This document shows positions 39,850-51,350 of a stretch of DNA of 64,000 bases, one piece after another (the stretch's first letter is position 1; every line of letters starts with the position of its first letter). Origin of the DNA: Saksenaea vasiformis B4078 (taxonomy: Eukaryota > Mucoromycota > Mucoromycetes > Mucorales > Saksenaeaceae). The notes beneath the pieces were generated by a model. It had not been told where the DNA came from, ran no database searches, and was given only the letters and a program-made list of their open reading frames with translations. Position numbers and translations under genes: made by a program. The DNA lies in contig JNDT01001676.1 of assembly GCA_000697055.1 (NCBI GenBank), positions 62,001-126,000 on the forward strand. Direction: 5' to 3'.

Positions 39850-40927
39850 TCCAAAACCACCATAAAAATGAATAAGATAAAAAAAAAAGGAAGATCAAAG
39901 ATAAAAGATGGTAAGTCCAAATCATTTACCCAGTTTTGGGAAAAAGTTGAAGCCGTTCAAAAAAAATCTATGAAACATCGTTTACCCAATATGGCTCATA
40001 TGAAGGCTTTGACACCATGTTCCATTTTCTATACACGTTCCTTGGGCATCCAGGGGAGTTCGTTTACTCTTTCTATACTACTATACATCCGTACTTGGAC
40101 TTGTTTACGAAAGAGTACATCTTCCTGCGATCACCCTACCCCAAAAATTAACAGAGCCGTGATGTCCGCGCTTTAGCCCAATCGGAAATAATGCAGTTAC
40201 AAGGATTGTGCTGACTCCATTGCCCAGATGTTTACCCACCCACACGATCATTTGGGTAACATGATACAAGCACTTCTTGATTAATGCAGTTGACATTTTG
40301 TTTGACCAATGAAGTTCGCACCGTCTATGACCAGAAAAAAAAAAGGTAGTAATTCAACCTCAGCTTTTATTTGAATGGTCTCCAGGGAGATCTTTAGGTC
40401 GGAGGGTAGACGAACCGCGTTCCGGCATCCCGAGGCAATCCATCTTGTTAAGGAAACAGAAGCTTTATGACGGCGAGATGCTATTCATGCAGTATAAAAA
40501 ATGTCATGATGTCAAGTACCATAGTTGGTATGCTTTGGGATTATCAGTATGGGTATGTTTCTGTTTTAAGCATGTCAGTCTTCTGAAACTGGAAAGCGTA
40601 CGTGCGTTCTCCAAAGATAGGATGGTCACGGTGATCCTCCTCTTTTTTTTTTAACACACCACACACACGGTTTACTGTTCATTATCTTAGATCTGGCCAA
40701 TCATATCTTCATTGAAGTAAGTGAAATAACTTACACCCACTGTGAAACCTTTCTATTATCGCATCTTCTAAAAAGTTAAAAAAAAATCATACCTGAATTT
40801 CCAAGTACTCAAAACAACAGGAGATCGAAAGGAAACCAGGTGACCTTTGATTTGACAGACCGCCCCAGAACGATAAAAGCGCCATGAAATTCTAACAGTT
40901 TCCTCAATTACACACACACACTCTCCC
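39850..40927. other. Intergenic region, no firm gene
   Basis: On the + strand an ATG at 39868, 18 bp from the divergent methyltransferase start, opens a Lys-rich frame to 40176. On the minus strand an ATG at 40296 opens 63 codons (MSTALIKKCLYHVTQMIVWV). Neither has a recognisable domain or a clear splice continuation. T-runs and an ACACAC run (40909-40921) precede the F-box gene. Confidence 0.35.
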
Positions 40928-41523
40928 ATGCTTACGTTATTACCACCAGAACTCATTGCCTGTGTCATAAAACATTTATCATTCGGGGATCTGGCAAGAA
41001 CAGAACGGACTTGTCGACTGCTTCAATCCTTTGTGTTATGGGAAATCGAACAACGGATAAAAAAGATAAAATACGATGACTGGCGCATTGTGGTATGTAT
41101 ACGCATTGACTTAGAGTTTAACAAAACACCTGATTTTCCATGGTATAGATTCATTTCGGACATACGAAAGCAATACCGAAACGATTTGATCCGAAATCAA
41201 AAAAAGTATTCTACGCTATTACCATGCAACCAATCCATATCAGCGCCATGTTTGATCACGGACGACAAATACATTGTAGTATATTTCGACGAAGTCTAAA
41301 AACCAGGCACTGTACTGAGGATGGCCTGGTCATCACCATCGACGAAAGCATATCACAGGGAAAAACGGTAGAAGTTGACGTAAAAGGAAAATTGTGTGAA
41401 TTACACGCTGCGCTTACCCGAGAAAAAGTACAGCAACAACTGCGATCACTTGCAACACCCGCCTGCTCTTACACCGTCCAAGTCACTGAAATGCGTCTAC
41501 CGCTTTCTTTACTAGCTGCATAA
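40928..41523 (+). CDS. F-box domain protein
   Basis: Two exons, 40928-41092 and 41149-41523, joined by a 56-nt intron (GTATGTAT to GGTATAG) give 179 residues. The N-terminus MLTLLPPELIACVIKHLSFG followed by LARTERTCRLLQ is a standard F-box, which binds Skp1 in SCF ubiquitin ligases. Splicing replaces a frame that would stop near 41297 and leads into DGLVITIDESISQGKTVEVD and a C-terminus with a heptad-like REKVQQQLRSL stretch. No WD40 or LRR substrate-binding domain is seen, so the target is unknown. Confidence 0.78.
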
Positions 41524-42880
41524 ACTTCTTTCTTCTTTCCTATATTTATTTATTTATTTTTGTTACCATACCACGAATACCCGATCATTTTGAACACAAA
41601 AGAAAAGAAAATTGTTAATACCCTGTAAATACAAACATTTAAAACAGTCGATACCATAGCCAGTGAAGACAAGCCTTTCCAAGGATGTATGTCACCTATC
41701 CAAAAACAGATGCCACCTACCAAATCTAGGGAGCTTACCTTTGAGAAAACAACAGTAGAATGTACGTTTTATCGAGAGAGATCTGTTTGTCACGATTTCC
41801 AACCTTTACAGTACTAGAGTGTAATGTGCTATGATGCACGTTAACCATGCAGGGCCTTTGTTAACCACGTCCTTGAGCTCAAAAGACTAATGTGTCTCGC
41901 AACTTGGGCCACGCTGGGATAGGCAGTGGTGTATCCAAGTCCAATGCCGAAGCAAGTCAACTACTAATCTCAAGTCCTCAATTCCTCCACATCCTAGGTT
42001 CATATGTTCGTGTCCGTCATTGACTATCTTCAAGACACTTATCACCTCTTGAAGTACTTAAGCGTAGACGATGCATACGCCACCAAATATACCGATAAAC
42101 AACAGAACAGCCGTTCGATACCATGGACCAAGGAAAATATATATGCGCATCGAAAGTTACACGATAATTTCCGGTCACGCTATCTTGGCGGTCGAAGGCT
42201 TACTCTAAAAGCAGAATCAGAAAACAATTCAAAGATGACACATGCATGAAGTATATATTAATTGATAAATCCTTGGCTGTCAAAATATTTATTTGTTTGA
42301 TATGATCCATAAATACACAGTGGAAAGTCTGTATACAACATGATCCTCTTTGAAAATGAGAGGGACAATGTTATTAACAATAACCATTGTTATCATATAG
42401 TTTATGCACCATCGATGCACGTTGAACGTTTGACATTTCCAATCATGTTCTGTCTTTGATATGACAATGCATTTCACAGAAGCATTACCGGATTACAACA
42501 AAAATCCCGTAAGTGTCTAAAAGCAATGTTCTTAGTGGATCTGAATCCAACATGTATCATTCAACATAGGATGACAACTTCACAGCTATTATATCCGTGT
42601 GGCAAATAAGAATGACTGGGCTTCCTTGATGCCATCACTATTTTATCGTTCCGAAAGTTTTCGACAAGTACATCAAATGTCGTTAACAACAAAACCGTCT
42701 TCAATGATTACTGGCTACGACGTGTTCAATTTGTGCAAAAGGCCACAGTGATCCTTAGCAAAGCGTCTAATCATTCACAATAGCACGCCTTGTAAACGGA
42801 TAAATGTTATACCACGGTGGCTTTGGCAACTCTCTACAAAGGGAAACGTTTTGTTTTACAGTTCATTTTCGTTACTCGCC
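41524..42880. other. Intergenic region
   Basis: No gene was supported. A frame at 42004-42249 starts with ATG (MFVSVIDYLQDTYHLLKYLS) but has no recognisable domain. A TTTATTTATTTATTT run lies at 41544-41559 just past the F-box stop. Confidence 0.4.
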
Positions 42881-44863
42881 ATGTGGAAACATTGTGTCCG
42901 ATCAGTTCGACGATCGTATGCTACATCCACTGCACCTCGTACAGTTATACCAAAACTCGATCGGACTGTGACACGGGTTGGTTTCGGTGCCTATCGTGTG
43001 TCGGAGGAAAAACACGGAGACGCTTTACGGGAAGCACTAAAAAATGGCATTAATATTATTGACACCGGTGCCAATTTCGAAAATGGTAATACTCTTGAGA
43101 TTTATTATCACTGTTTCTAATTCAGGAGCGTAGGCCGGTCAGAGACAGTGATTGGTGAAACATTAGCGGCTCTGGAATCCTCTAGGCAAGTCAGGCGAGA
43201 GGTGATAAAAAAAAAGAAAAAGAAAAGCCCTTGGAGGCCGCTAGGAGACAAAGATTGCATGAATTAACTTTATTGTAGTCATTGACAATAGTGACGAAAT
43301 CCGGCTATCTTACTGCATCGGATATCGATCCCCTGGAAGATAACTACGTACAGATCAGTGACAACAGTTACCATTCAATTGCTCCCAGTATGCTCGAGAA
43401 GCAAATCAAGATATCACTCGATCGGTTAAAAACATCAAAGCTGGATATCTTTATGATCAATGCTCCTGAACGTATGCTGATGGCGAAGAACAAAGTAAAA
43501 AAAAAGAAAAAAAAAGAAGTTGTTTGTGACAAGAAACGAAGAAGCTAACGTAGTGACCTCTCCTTAGCGTTACACATCTGCCCAACTTTACAAAGATCTG
43601 AAGCAAAGTTTCCAGTTCTTGGATGCACAAGTTGCTAATGGTATGTACTCGTTTTGAAACAGGGTTTGTGTTGACCAAGTTGGCGCTAGGTGTCATTGGG
43701 GGTTACGGCATTTGCTCCAATACAATGGCTCTACCTATGGCTGTGGATCATGTACCTCTCTCCCAAATCTTGCAGGTCTGTGAAAAACCAGCCAACTTTG
43801 TGGCTGTGGAAGTGCCATTTAATTTGTTTGAACGCGAAGCCGTTCTCAACAAGGGAAGCGTGAGTGACATTGCCAAGGTTCGTACAAAACGTTGTTTTCT
43901 TTCGACAGGAACTGACCCTGAGTAAGGCCCATGACATATTTTTAATGACGAATCGTCCTCTCAATGCCATTGCCAACGGCCAAATCCGGATGCTTGTCAA
44001 TCACTCATCAGAACAAGGTAAAAAACAAGAAAAAAACATAGACAGCTTGTGCGTTTTCATTTACCGAAGAATTAGCCGAACACAAATTGATGGATAAAAT
44101 GACCCAATCCTTCCAGGAGGTATCGCACCTGGAAACTGAGATCAGCTCTGAATGTAAGAACGTAAAATGAAGAAAATCTTTGTTTGTTAACCGTTTAAGC
44201 TAGTGCCTATGGGGGATGAAGAAACCTTAGCAACTAAGTTTGTATGGGGCCAGGTAAACAAAAAAAGAAAAGGAATCAGCTTTCGTTTCCTGTTCCGTCA
44301 TTGAACTCTATGCGTACCACAGGTTCTCTCGGAGAATCTTAATCGATTGGCGCAAAATCATTTTGCAACACAACATTACTTGAATCGACAAGTCAAACCT
44401 GCTGTGGAGAGGGATCTGACGGAGCTACGCGCATATGTCGACGAGTTACCTTCAATCGACCAGCAACAGGGTTATCTGGATTGGATGGAGAAGTACCAGA
44501 AGGTGAGACTCATTCCCGAAAGAATAACATTATCCTCACTGAATCGTTCATTAGGGTGTCGATGGTCTTATTGAGAATATCATTTCATATGCCTATGTTG
44601 ATACATTGAGGAAAAACAACGAGTTGGACCGGATCATGTGCGCACTATGTCCTTCTCTGGGGGACGATGGTTCTCATTCCCCCTTATCCGTCAAGGTATT
44701 AAGATTTCTACTAGCTCATGAACAAGTCGGCACCGTCTTTACGGGAATGCGAGATCCGATCTACGTCAAAGATGCAATGCTGGCTGCCCATAAAAGTATA
44801 GATCAACCGATAGATGAGGAGGACATTGTCGATTTGCTTTCCTTCCTAGAACATTCCACTTAA
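42881..44863 (+). CDS. Aldo-keto reductase, probably mitochondrial
   Basis: Ten exons (42881-43085, 43134-43201, 43279-43494, 43568-43640, 43690-43859, 43909-44017, 44070-44153, 44204-44253, 44323-44502, 44555-44863) give 487 residues. The N-terminus MWKHCVRSVRRSYATSTAPR is Arg/Ser-rich like a mitochondrial presequence. The TIM-barrel marks are VGFGAYRVSE, INIIDTGANF, LTIVTKSGYL, LDIFMINAPE, the GYGICSN strand and NRPLNAI. The Asp of the catalytic tetrad is in IIDTGANF, but the usual Tyr is replaced within GANFENG, so activity may differ. At 487 residues it exceeds the usual 300-350, with a helical C-terminal half. The intron at 43860-43908 (GTGAGT donor) was preferred over a 31-nt alternative. 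Confidence 0.82.
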
Positions 44864-46047
44864 AGAAGTCAACGGGTGTCGAGCAGTTCACTTTGAACTT
44901 GCAGTATTTTGATACTATCTGTTTACAGTAAAATTGAGTTACGCAACATGCTATATGAATTGGTTAGATGTTCACACAATCTAAGTAATATGGAGGGCTG
45001 ATCTGCGACATTTTTTTTGTCATTTGTTATGCCAAGACATTGACCAAAGTAATTGAACACGATGGCAACTCCTTCGTGTAACAGCCTGACAGAATGGATT
45101 GTCACAAGCGCGGGCGTTTCTGAATTTTGCTTGCTCCCCCCTGTGAATCCCTTACATTGCTATCATGTTAAGGGATATTGATTGTTATTGCTATGACAAC
45201 TTTGGAAAACCTTCTGATTGACTTACCCAAACATATCTTGATTCTAACCACTGGCTTGCCTTTATGCAAGTTCCCAGATCAAATCCATGCACTACTCGCT
45301 GTCTGTACTTCCATAAACTAACCAATGAAAACCTACATCCATCGTGTTGGATAGCGACTCTTTTTTTTTTAATGTTTGCTATAAGCAGGAATCCCCAATC
45401 CGATATTCAGAAAGGTTACACACGAATTATATCGAAAGAAAGGAACAAATTTTTGTATTTCATCTGTTCCATCACGACAAGTGAGAAAAACAAGCAGCAA
45501 TGATTCGCTATCGTTAGTTCGACATGTGCCTTACCATTTTACCGTGAAGAGCAGCGAATCTCATTTTTTGTTTTTTTTTGTTGTTTTCTTTTTCTTACGC
45601 GTTAGAATGGTAATGTTGTCCATAAAATTGACATGGCAACCAAGATTCCATAATCATAGACATAGTGACTTTTTTAAGACAAAAATACAATTTTAGACGA
45701 AGTGTACAGAGAAACGTGGTGTGTGTGAAAAAAAAAAAGTGTAGCGAGAAAGATATCTCGTGAGATCGCGCTCATGGGAAAGGCCGAAGTGGGTAGGCTT
45801 ATCCTGCAGCGATAGAAGTAAAGATGAAAATTGACAGCTTCACATCATCAACAAACACATTATTCCCGGCTCCTCCTGAAAGTCAAAAAAAATGAGGAGA
45901 GTACCAAGGAGAAGGAAGCTTAGACAGCGCCTCCTTGAGAGGCAAAAATCATTCGATAAAATGTCATCATGAGATTCTCGCCCATCGTGTTAGGTTTTAA
46001 CAAATGTTATTCTAAGTTTTAGAGGAAAGAGACACGGGTGGAAAGGT
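44864..46047. other. Intergenic region
   Basis: No gene was supported. It holds T-runs near 45360 and 45565-45600 and GTGTGTGTG followed by an A-run near 45720. It is the shared 3' side of the reductase and the convergent zinc-finger gene. Confidence 0.4.
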
Positions 46048-47252
46048 TTATGGACAATTGAGTGATTCTGTTTTAATTTTCTTATTCACAGGATGGTCGT
46101 CAGTTGCTTCGTCGTCATGATCTTGATTACGCTTTTGGTTATCCATGATTAAAGATCGTAGCACTTTGTTCTAAACAAAGGGATGAGTTTTAAAAAAAAA
46201 GTTTGGAGGCGATGCACACTTACTTCGATTTCTAGGTCATGGATACGTTGTTTCATTTTTTCGGTTTGGTTCTTTTCCGCGGCAAGCTCCTGCCTCAGAT
46301 CCTTATTCTCCTGTTCCCAGTCTCTACCAAGAGGAGGCAATCGCCGATCCAGCGTTGGAGGATGGGGAGGAGGGGGAGGAGAGGAAGTCTGCTTGATATA
46401 CAGGGGTACGAAGTTGGAGTTCGTTTGCGAGAGAGAGAGAGGCGAGGGTAAGATAGTTGTGGCTGGGCTTGGTATTTGTTGTTGTTGTGGTTGTGTGAGT
46501 AATCGGGAAGACGGTTGTTGCTGGGTTGGTTGCTGGTGTTGGTGTGGCGGCGGTGGAGCGGGATAGATTTCGTTTGGAAATGGCTGGGACGCTGGGTGAG
46601 GAATATTGAGTTGCGGGATCGTAGGTCTGGCGGTGGTACGGCGAGGGATGGGCGGAGATGGCGGAGACTGAGGCGGTGTTTGCTTTGTCGGAGGGGGCGT
46701 GGCGCTCGAACGACTTTTGTGGTGATGATGCGCTGCACTGCAGGCCGTGCCACCCTCGGCACGTTGATGTCGGTTCAGTGCGTCGAGTCGGGCAAATGAT
46801 CGATGGCAAATTTTGCATACATGTGGTCGTTCACCTGTGTGCAATTTTTGATGTCGCTTGAGATCATGATGGCGTCTAAAATGATGTTTGCACGTTTCAC
46901 ACTGTAATCACTTTTAGTCATCTGGGCTCTTATTATTATTTGGTAGTACCTGAAACGGTCGTTCGGAGGAGTGGGTGGCAAGATGTGATTTCAAATTATG
47001 TGGTCGACTAAATGTCTGGTCGCATTCATGACAGGCATACGGTTTATCCGAAGATACTTTCTTTTCTTTCTGGATGGCAAAAGCGCCAAAATTCACCAAC
47101 TCGGAAGTTAGCGTAGGAAACCCATTGGCGGGGGTCACGGGTGTCGGAAGATAATCTCGTCTTTCTTCCGATGATTGTTTGCCGTTCAATAAAGACGAAA
47201 TGGAGGCGTCATGCTTGATGTGTGGCTGAGGTGAAGGCGTCTGTGGAGTCAT
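46048..47252 (-). CDS. C2H2 transcription factor with three fingers and coiled coil
   Basis: Three exons (46950-47252, 46224-46901, 46048-46170) give 367 residues. Three consecutive fingers are visible: [38 protein letters not shown] (formed across the first intron) and [18 protein letters not shown], with the linkers SSERPF and TGERPH. A Pro/Gln-rich region follows, then a likely coiled coil ([20 protein letters not shown] onward), and the tail VNKKIKTE, which includes basic residues. The arrangement fits a nuclear DNA-binding regulator that dimerises. The start at 47252 is the first ATG; the GTG upstream is not used in eukaryotes. The plus-strand frames opposite are shadows of the Pro-rich tract. 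Confidence 0.85.
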
Positions 47253-47890
47253 GGACACGAAAAAGGTTCCCGGAATGATAAATTATGCTTTTTGAAGGAA
47301 GGAGAATTAAGACCAAAAAAATATAAAGAAAAAAAAAGGTTACAGAAAAAAAGGGAGGTTTGGGAGAAAAAAGGAGGAAGAAGAAGAAGAACAGGAAAAA
47401 AGAAGAGATGGAGAGGGATATTTTGGGTGTAGGTGACACTTGTTACCTCGTTAGGCCCTCAGCAACCCTGCTGTGGCTTTTTTTAATCACTTGTACTACC
47501 GCGCCACACACTGCCTTTTATCCAATGAAATCGTGCTGGAGGTCTTTTTTATTGCAATAGCATCAAAAAGGCTGAGACAAACATGTTTTGCCCTTTTTGG
47601 TACACTTGAGAGGCATACAGTAAATTAAAAAGAAACAGGAAGAAAAAAAAAAAGAGACAAGAAAAAGGAAAACAGAGGGTATCATTTTTTGCTTTGTACG
47701 AGTGTGTGTTTTTTTTTTGTGTGTGTGTGTGTGTGTGTAGTTGTGTGTAGTTGTGTGTGCGTGTGCGTGTGTGTGTTTCTTTTTTTTTTATAAGCATTGT
47801 GTATATAGTTGACTTGCGTATATGTTGAGAAATAGTTGTTGCAGTTTTGGTTGGTTGGTTGGTTGTTGTGAAGATGAAGCGGTAGATTAT
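47253..47890. other. Intergenic between zinc-finger and APSES genes
   Basis: This is upstream sequence of the zinc-finger gene and 3' sequence of the APSES gene, both read leftward. It is purine-rich at 47320-47410 on the + strand, with A/G runs, then a GT-rich microsatellite and GGTTGGTTGGTTGG near 47848. No coding feature was seen. Confidence 0.4.
47703..47777. repeat. GT dinucleotide repeat
   Basis: A run of GT units is interrupted by T9 and by TAGTT, lying upstream of the minus-strand zinc-finger gene and within the 3' region of the APSES gene. Confidence 0.9.
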
Positions 47891-49580
47891 TTAAGATACT
47901 GACACTTTATGATCGGCGATGCCCGATATCGCTTTCTTAACACGTTTGCGAAGAATTTTGGAGTCAGCCGAAGACGCCGCCGCCACTGCGGACCGTTTTC
48001 TACCCGTCTTGACCGCGGGTTTTTCCGTTTCCTCCTTCTGGCGCCTGGGCACCATCACAAGACTTTGAGGCTTGGTAACACCTGCTGAGGAAAAAAGTTT
48101 TTTTTAGTTAAATGAGTCGGAAAAGAAATAATAATTATTATTTTTATATATACCTGTCATTGATCTGGATGAATCTACGTCGGAGGAAGTTGACATGCTT
48201 GGTGATGTAAGCGATGGTGACCATGCGGTTGTACTAGACACAATGAATTGATCTCCGTTAGCCATCTTCAGACTTGTGGTCTGTGATTGAGATTCTGGTG
48301 GTGGACTGGTGGGAAAATCGATTCTATTTGATGATTCACGTTCATCCTCCTGTAATGTATCCTCGGGTCTGGCATCCGACTTGCGGGGTGTAGGAGGGAA
48401 AGAATCATACGGCACGGGGGGATGGGTGTTGTCTTGTTCGGAGTATAATGAGGGCGGTCCAGGAAGGTAACCAGAGAAGGAAGATCGAATAGGGCGATAT
48501 TCATATGAATGGTTCAAGAAACACATTTCATTTTCTTCCGATGGCATCATCGGTGCAATGCCACCCGGAACAGGGCTACAGCTTCCACTGGGAAGACTAG
48601 ACGGACGATAAACTAATAAAGATAAATGATTAGTTCTTCTTTTTTTACTCATGGTGAAACTTACGTTGGTCTTGTGTACTTGTGATACTGGGAAGAGGCG
48701 TCGGATAGGACCGATCCCAGTTTTGCATGTCGAGATTGTAATGGTCAACGCCTGTTGGTCTGTAGGGGAAGTGGTTCATGTTTCTGGCGGAGGCAGAAGA
48801 CATCATCATGGGCATGCTGCTGTTCACGCTGCTGCCCGTTGGGCCACTACCACCGTTGCCGTTGTTATTGTTATTGTTGTTGTTGTTGTTTGAACATTGG
48901 CTGAGAAAGATAGATGGATCCTCGACAAACAAGGGATACAGGAGATCCACGATTTTGAATTTGGTGGCCAAATCTTTGGCGCGTGAAAAGGGAATCCAGA
49001 CACCTTTGAGATGCATTGCACCCACTTTGACAACGACACGACCTTTTTCGTTCTTGAGAATACCATCGCGTTTGCCTCGGGACATGCCGACAACGTTAAG
49101 CAACTTTGTACCGTTGATCATGTCATTATCTTGTCGACGGGCCACGCAAACACCTTTGGCATCCACCTGATAACATAAGGTGCCTTCATCTTCCCACAGG
49201 GTAGTGGTCAGTTTGGAACGTTGCATTGGAAGACCAGGGATAGACGATGAGGTCGGACCGAAGGTAGTGGGACCTCCGTATCCAGGGCGAGCCCCTGTCA
49301 TAAACGAAGACGAAGGTGAAGGCGGGAGAGGGGGAGAGCTTGAATTCCAGGGGTGGCCAGGTGATGAAGCCCAACCAGCAGCGGCAACGGCAGCAGCAGT
49401 GGTTGTTGTAGACGCGTTTACGAAGCCTTCACCTTGCGAATGTGGCAATGCTGATTGATACGCCGATCGAGCATCTGAAAATGCACTGGGCCGATAATGG
49501 TAAGACGGATGATCGGTGGGAGGAGGTGGCATGACATAAGATGCTGAAGAATATAAACTATTTTGATAGATGCCGTCCAT
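47891..49580 (-). CDS. APSES-domain transcription factor (StuA/Efg1-like)
   Basis: Three exons (48665-49580, 48154-48612, 47891-48081) give about 521 residues. The APSES DNA-binding domain is complete: [60 protein letters not shown] and [20 protein letters not shown]. The flanks are low complexity (Pro/Ser N-terminus, an Asn run at 48861-48891, acidic and Ser-rich C-terminus) and the tail is basic ([10 protein letters not shown]). APSES factors of the StuA group control hyphal development and sporulation in fungi; that role is inferred from the family. The short intron 48613-48664 lies just after the domain half; the alternative acceptor CAG at 48081/48084 changes one residue. Confidence 0.93.
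48861..48891. repeat. Trinucleotide repeat coding for poly-Asn
   Basis: A GTT/ATT array on the + strand encodes a run of ten Asn in the APSES factor, between the DNA-binding domain and a Gly/Ser segment. It is likely to vary in length among strains. Confidence 0.85.
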
Positions 49581-51350
49581 TAGAGTGTAAAATAGTTGAT
49601 GCGTGTTATTTCGTGTAGCGCGTTTTCTTTTTGCTTTCTGTGTGTGTTATGTGTAGATAGACTGACCGACAGACAGGTATGTGCGCGTATGTTGTATGTA
49701 AAAAAGAAAAGAAGAAGTGTATGTATGTATATATATATATATATATATATATACGTGCGACCAGAACGAAAAAGAAAAAAGATTGTATGCTGCTGTTTAT
49801 CCGTGCGTAAAAGAAAGCTGCAGGTCAATATATATATATGTGCTGTCTTATCATTTCTTACCAAAATGCTTGATTAAAAAAGAGAGTTAAAAAACAAAGA
49901 AGAAGAAAGCGAAGTGAATGCAAAGGAGGATCTTTAAAAAAGATGAGCGGCGGAGAATGACAAGAGAATAGAATGTATAAGCCGCGGATGGAAAACAAGA
50001 AAAAAGGAGAATTGATCTTGGGTAAGTGTGTTTACTGTTTATGCTTTATGCTGCAAACTGGTTGTGTTTACCTGCATTTATTTATATACAGGAACCAACC
50101 AAGTAAAAATGTACTTTAGGCGTCTTCGGACACTATACCATTTGTGGTCAGAATAAGACAGGATATATCGGATCAAAAACCCCTTTGCGCCTCCACCCTA
50201 ATAACTACTGGTCCCTTTCCCCGTCCACCTCCTTCTTTGTATAGATGGATAATTCTCAACAAGATGCCGAAAGGATTAAAAATACAACTGGTGGACTACT
50301 TTTTTTTTCTTTTTCATAAGACAGGTCATCTGTAGTATAAATGCTACAAAAGGTAATGGCCACAAGAAACCTAAACCACCAATCTGGAGTTCAAGCCTTG
50401 TGAACTTGTCACATTTTCAAGTAAACAAATACTTCCTTGTCACGAAGCCAAAGTTGGAGATCATCCGCCAACTAAACTCACTTAAACCCCTTGAAAGAAA
50501 AAGAATCCCCCTTTTTTTCCCTGTGGTGTGAATTGTGATTGTGAAAACTGGATTCAAGGGGTTGGGGGCAGTCTGTAAAAACTCTTTTCCTTCCGAAGAG
50601 GTGAGCATGGCCATTTTTGGATGGACCAGGAATGCCATGCAAGGTGATGTACGGCATAGTGCATAACTCTTTTTTTTTCTTTACAAAACGTCGCTCTCTC
50701 ACATATACACGCGTGCACTCATTTCTATCAACCCGCTGATTTTGTCATCCAAATTAACAACTTGGTGTATATTGAATAAACAAGTCTAGAAGTGGTTATA
50801 TTCAATGTAAACAACGCCACCTCCAAAAAATGCTGCAGAATGATGCAGCGGAGCTGCGCAGCAAAACTAAAGAAGCAGAAGTGTGTCAGATTATGAGACA
50901 CCGAGGCACTTCGAAGCAAACCCCCCCCCGCTCATTGGTCCTTCCCCCAACACAAAAATCCAGCTGACCATCGCGCGCCTTCTACGCCAAGCACAAGACA
51001 AAGAAACCATTAAGGTTTCGAAGCACCAGAAAACTTTACCATGTATAGCTAGTTGTTCTACCATGACAATGGTATCTCTTTGTTTGAATGCCTCACAACA
51101 GTTTGACAACCAAAGAAATTGGTAACCATGCCATCCACATTGTTGCACTGCAGCACTCCGCCGATTAGCTCTCTTTTTTCGCCACTTAATTTTTTTTGTT
51201 TGTCGCTTATCATAATCATCTCTTACTTCAAATGGTGATATTGAAAAAGTTTATCAATTGGGTACGAAAAAAAAAAAAAACAAGTATGCAAGTAAAAAGA
51301 AAAAAGTCTCATCGAACTTTTCGTGACGCAGGGACCCGATCGCCAAAACT
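49581..51350. other. Intergenic region upstream of the APSES gene
   Basis: This is the long upstream region of the APSES gene (about 1.7 kb), consistent with a developmentally regulated promoter, ending at the Arb2-like gene. No gene was supported. A C-run lies at 50922-50930, and A-runs lie near 51268. Confidence 0.4.
49719..49753. repeat. Microsatellite (GTAT)n then (AT)n
   Basis: A few GTAT units lead into an AT run, about 140 bp upstream of the APSES gene start on the minus strand, so within its promoter or leader. Confidence 0.9.

Noticed and set aside
43184..43278. GC donor (AG|GCAAGT) in the aldo-keto reductase exon 2
   Set aside because: A GT donor at 43202 keeps phase 0 into SLTIVTKSGYL; the GC donor gives the wrong phase.
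46183..46799. Long + strand frames opposite the zinc-finger gene
   Set aside because: They are the reverse of Pro/Gln/His-rich coding sequence and translate to Gly/Cys/Trp-rich nonsense.
48651..49458. Plus-strand frames opposite the APSES gene
   Set aside because: They are shadows of the APSES coding exon, with Val/Leu runs opposite the Asn repeat.
50883..51148. Overlapping frames on both strands of about 80 codons
   Set aside because: Neither shows a domain, signal peptide or splice partner.
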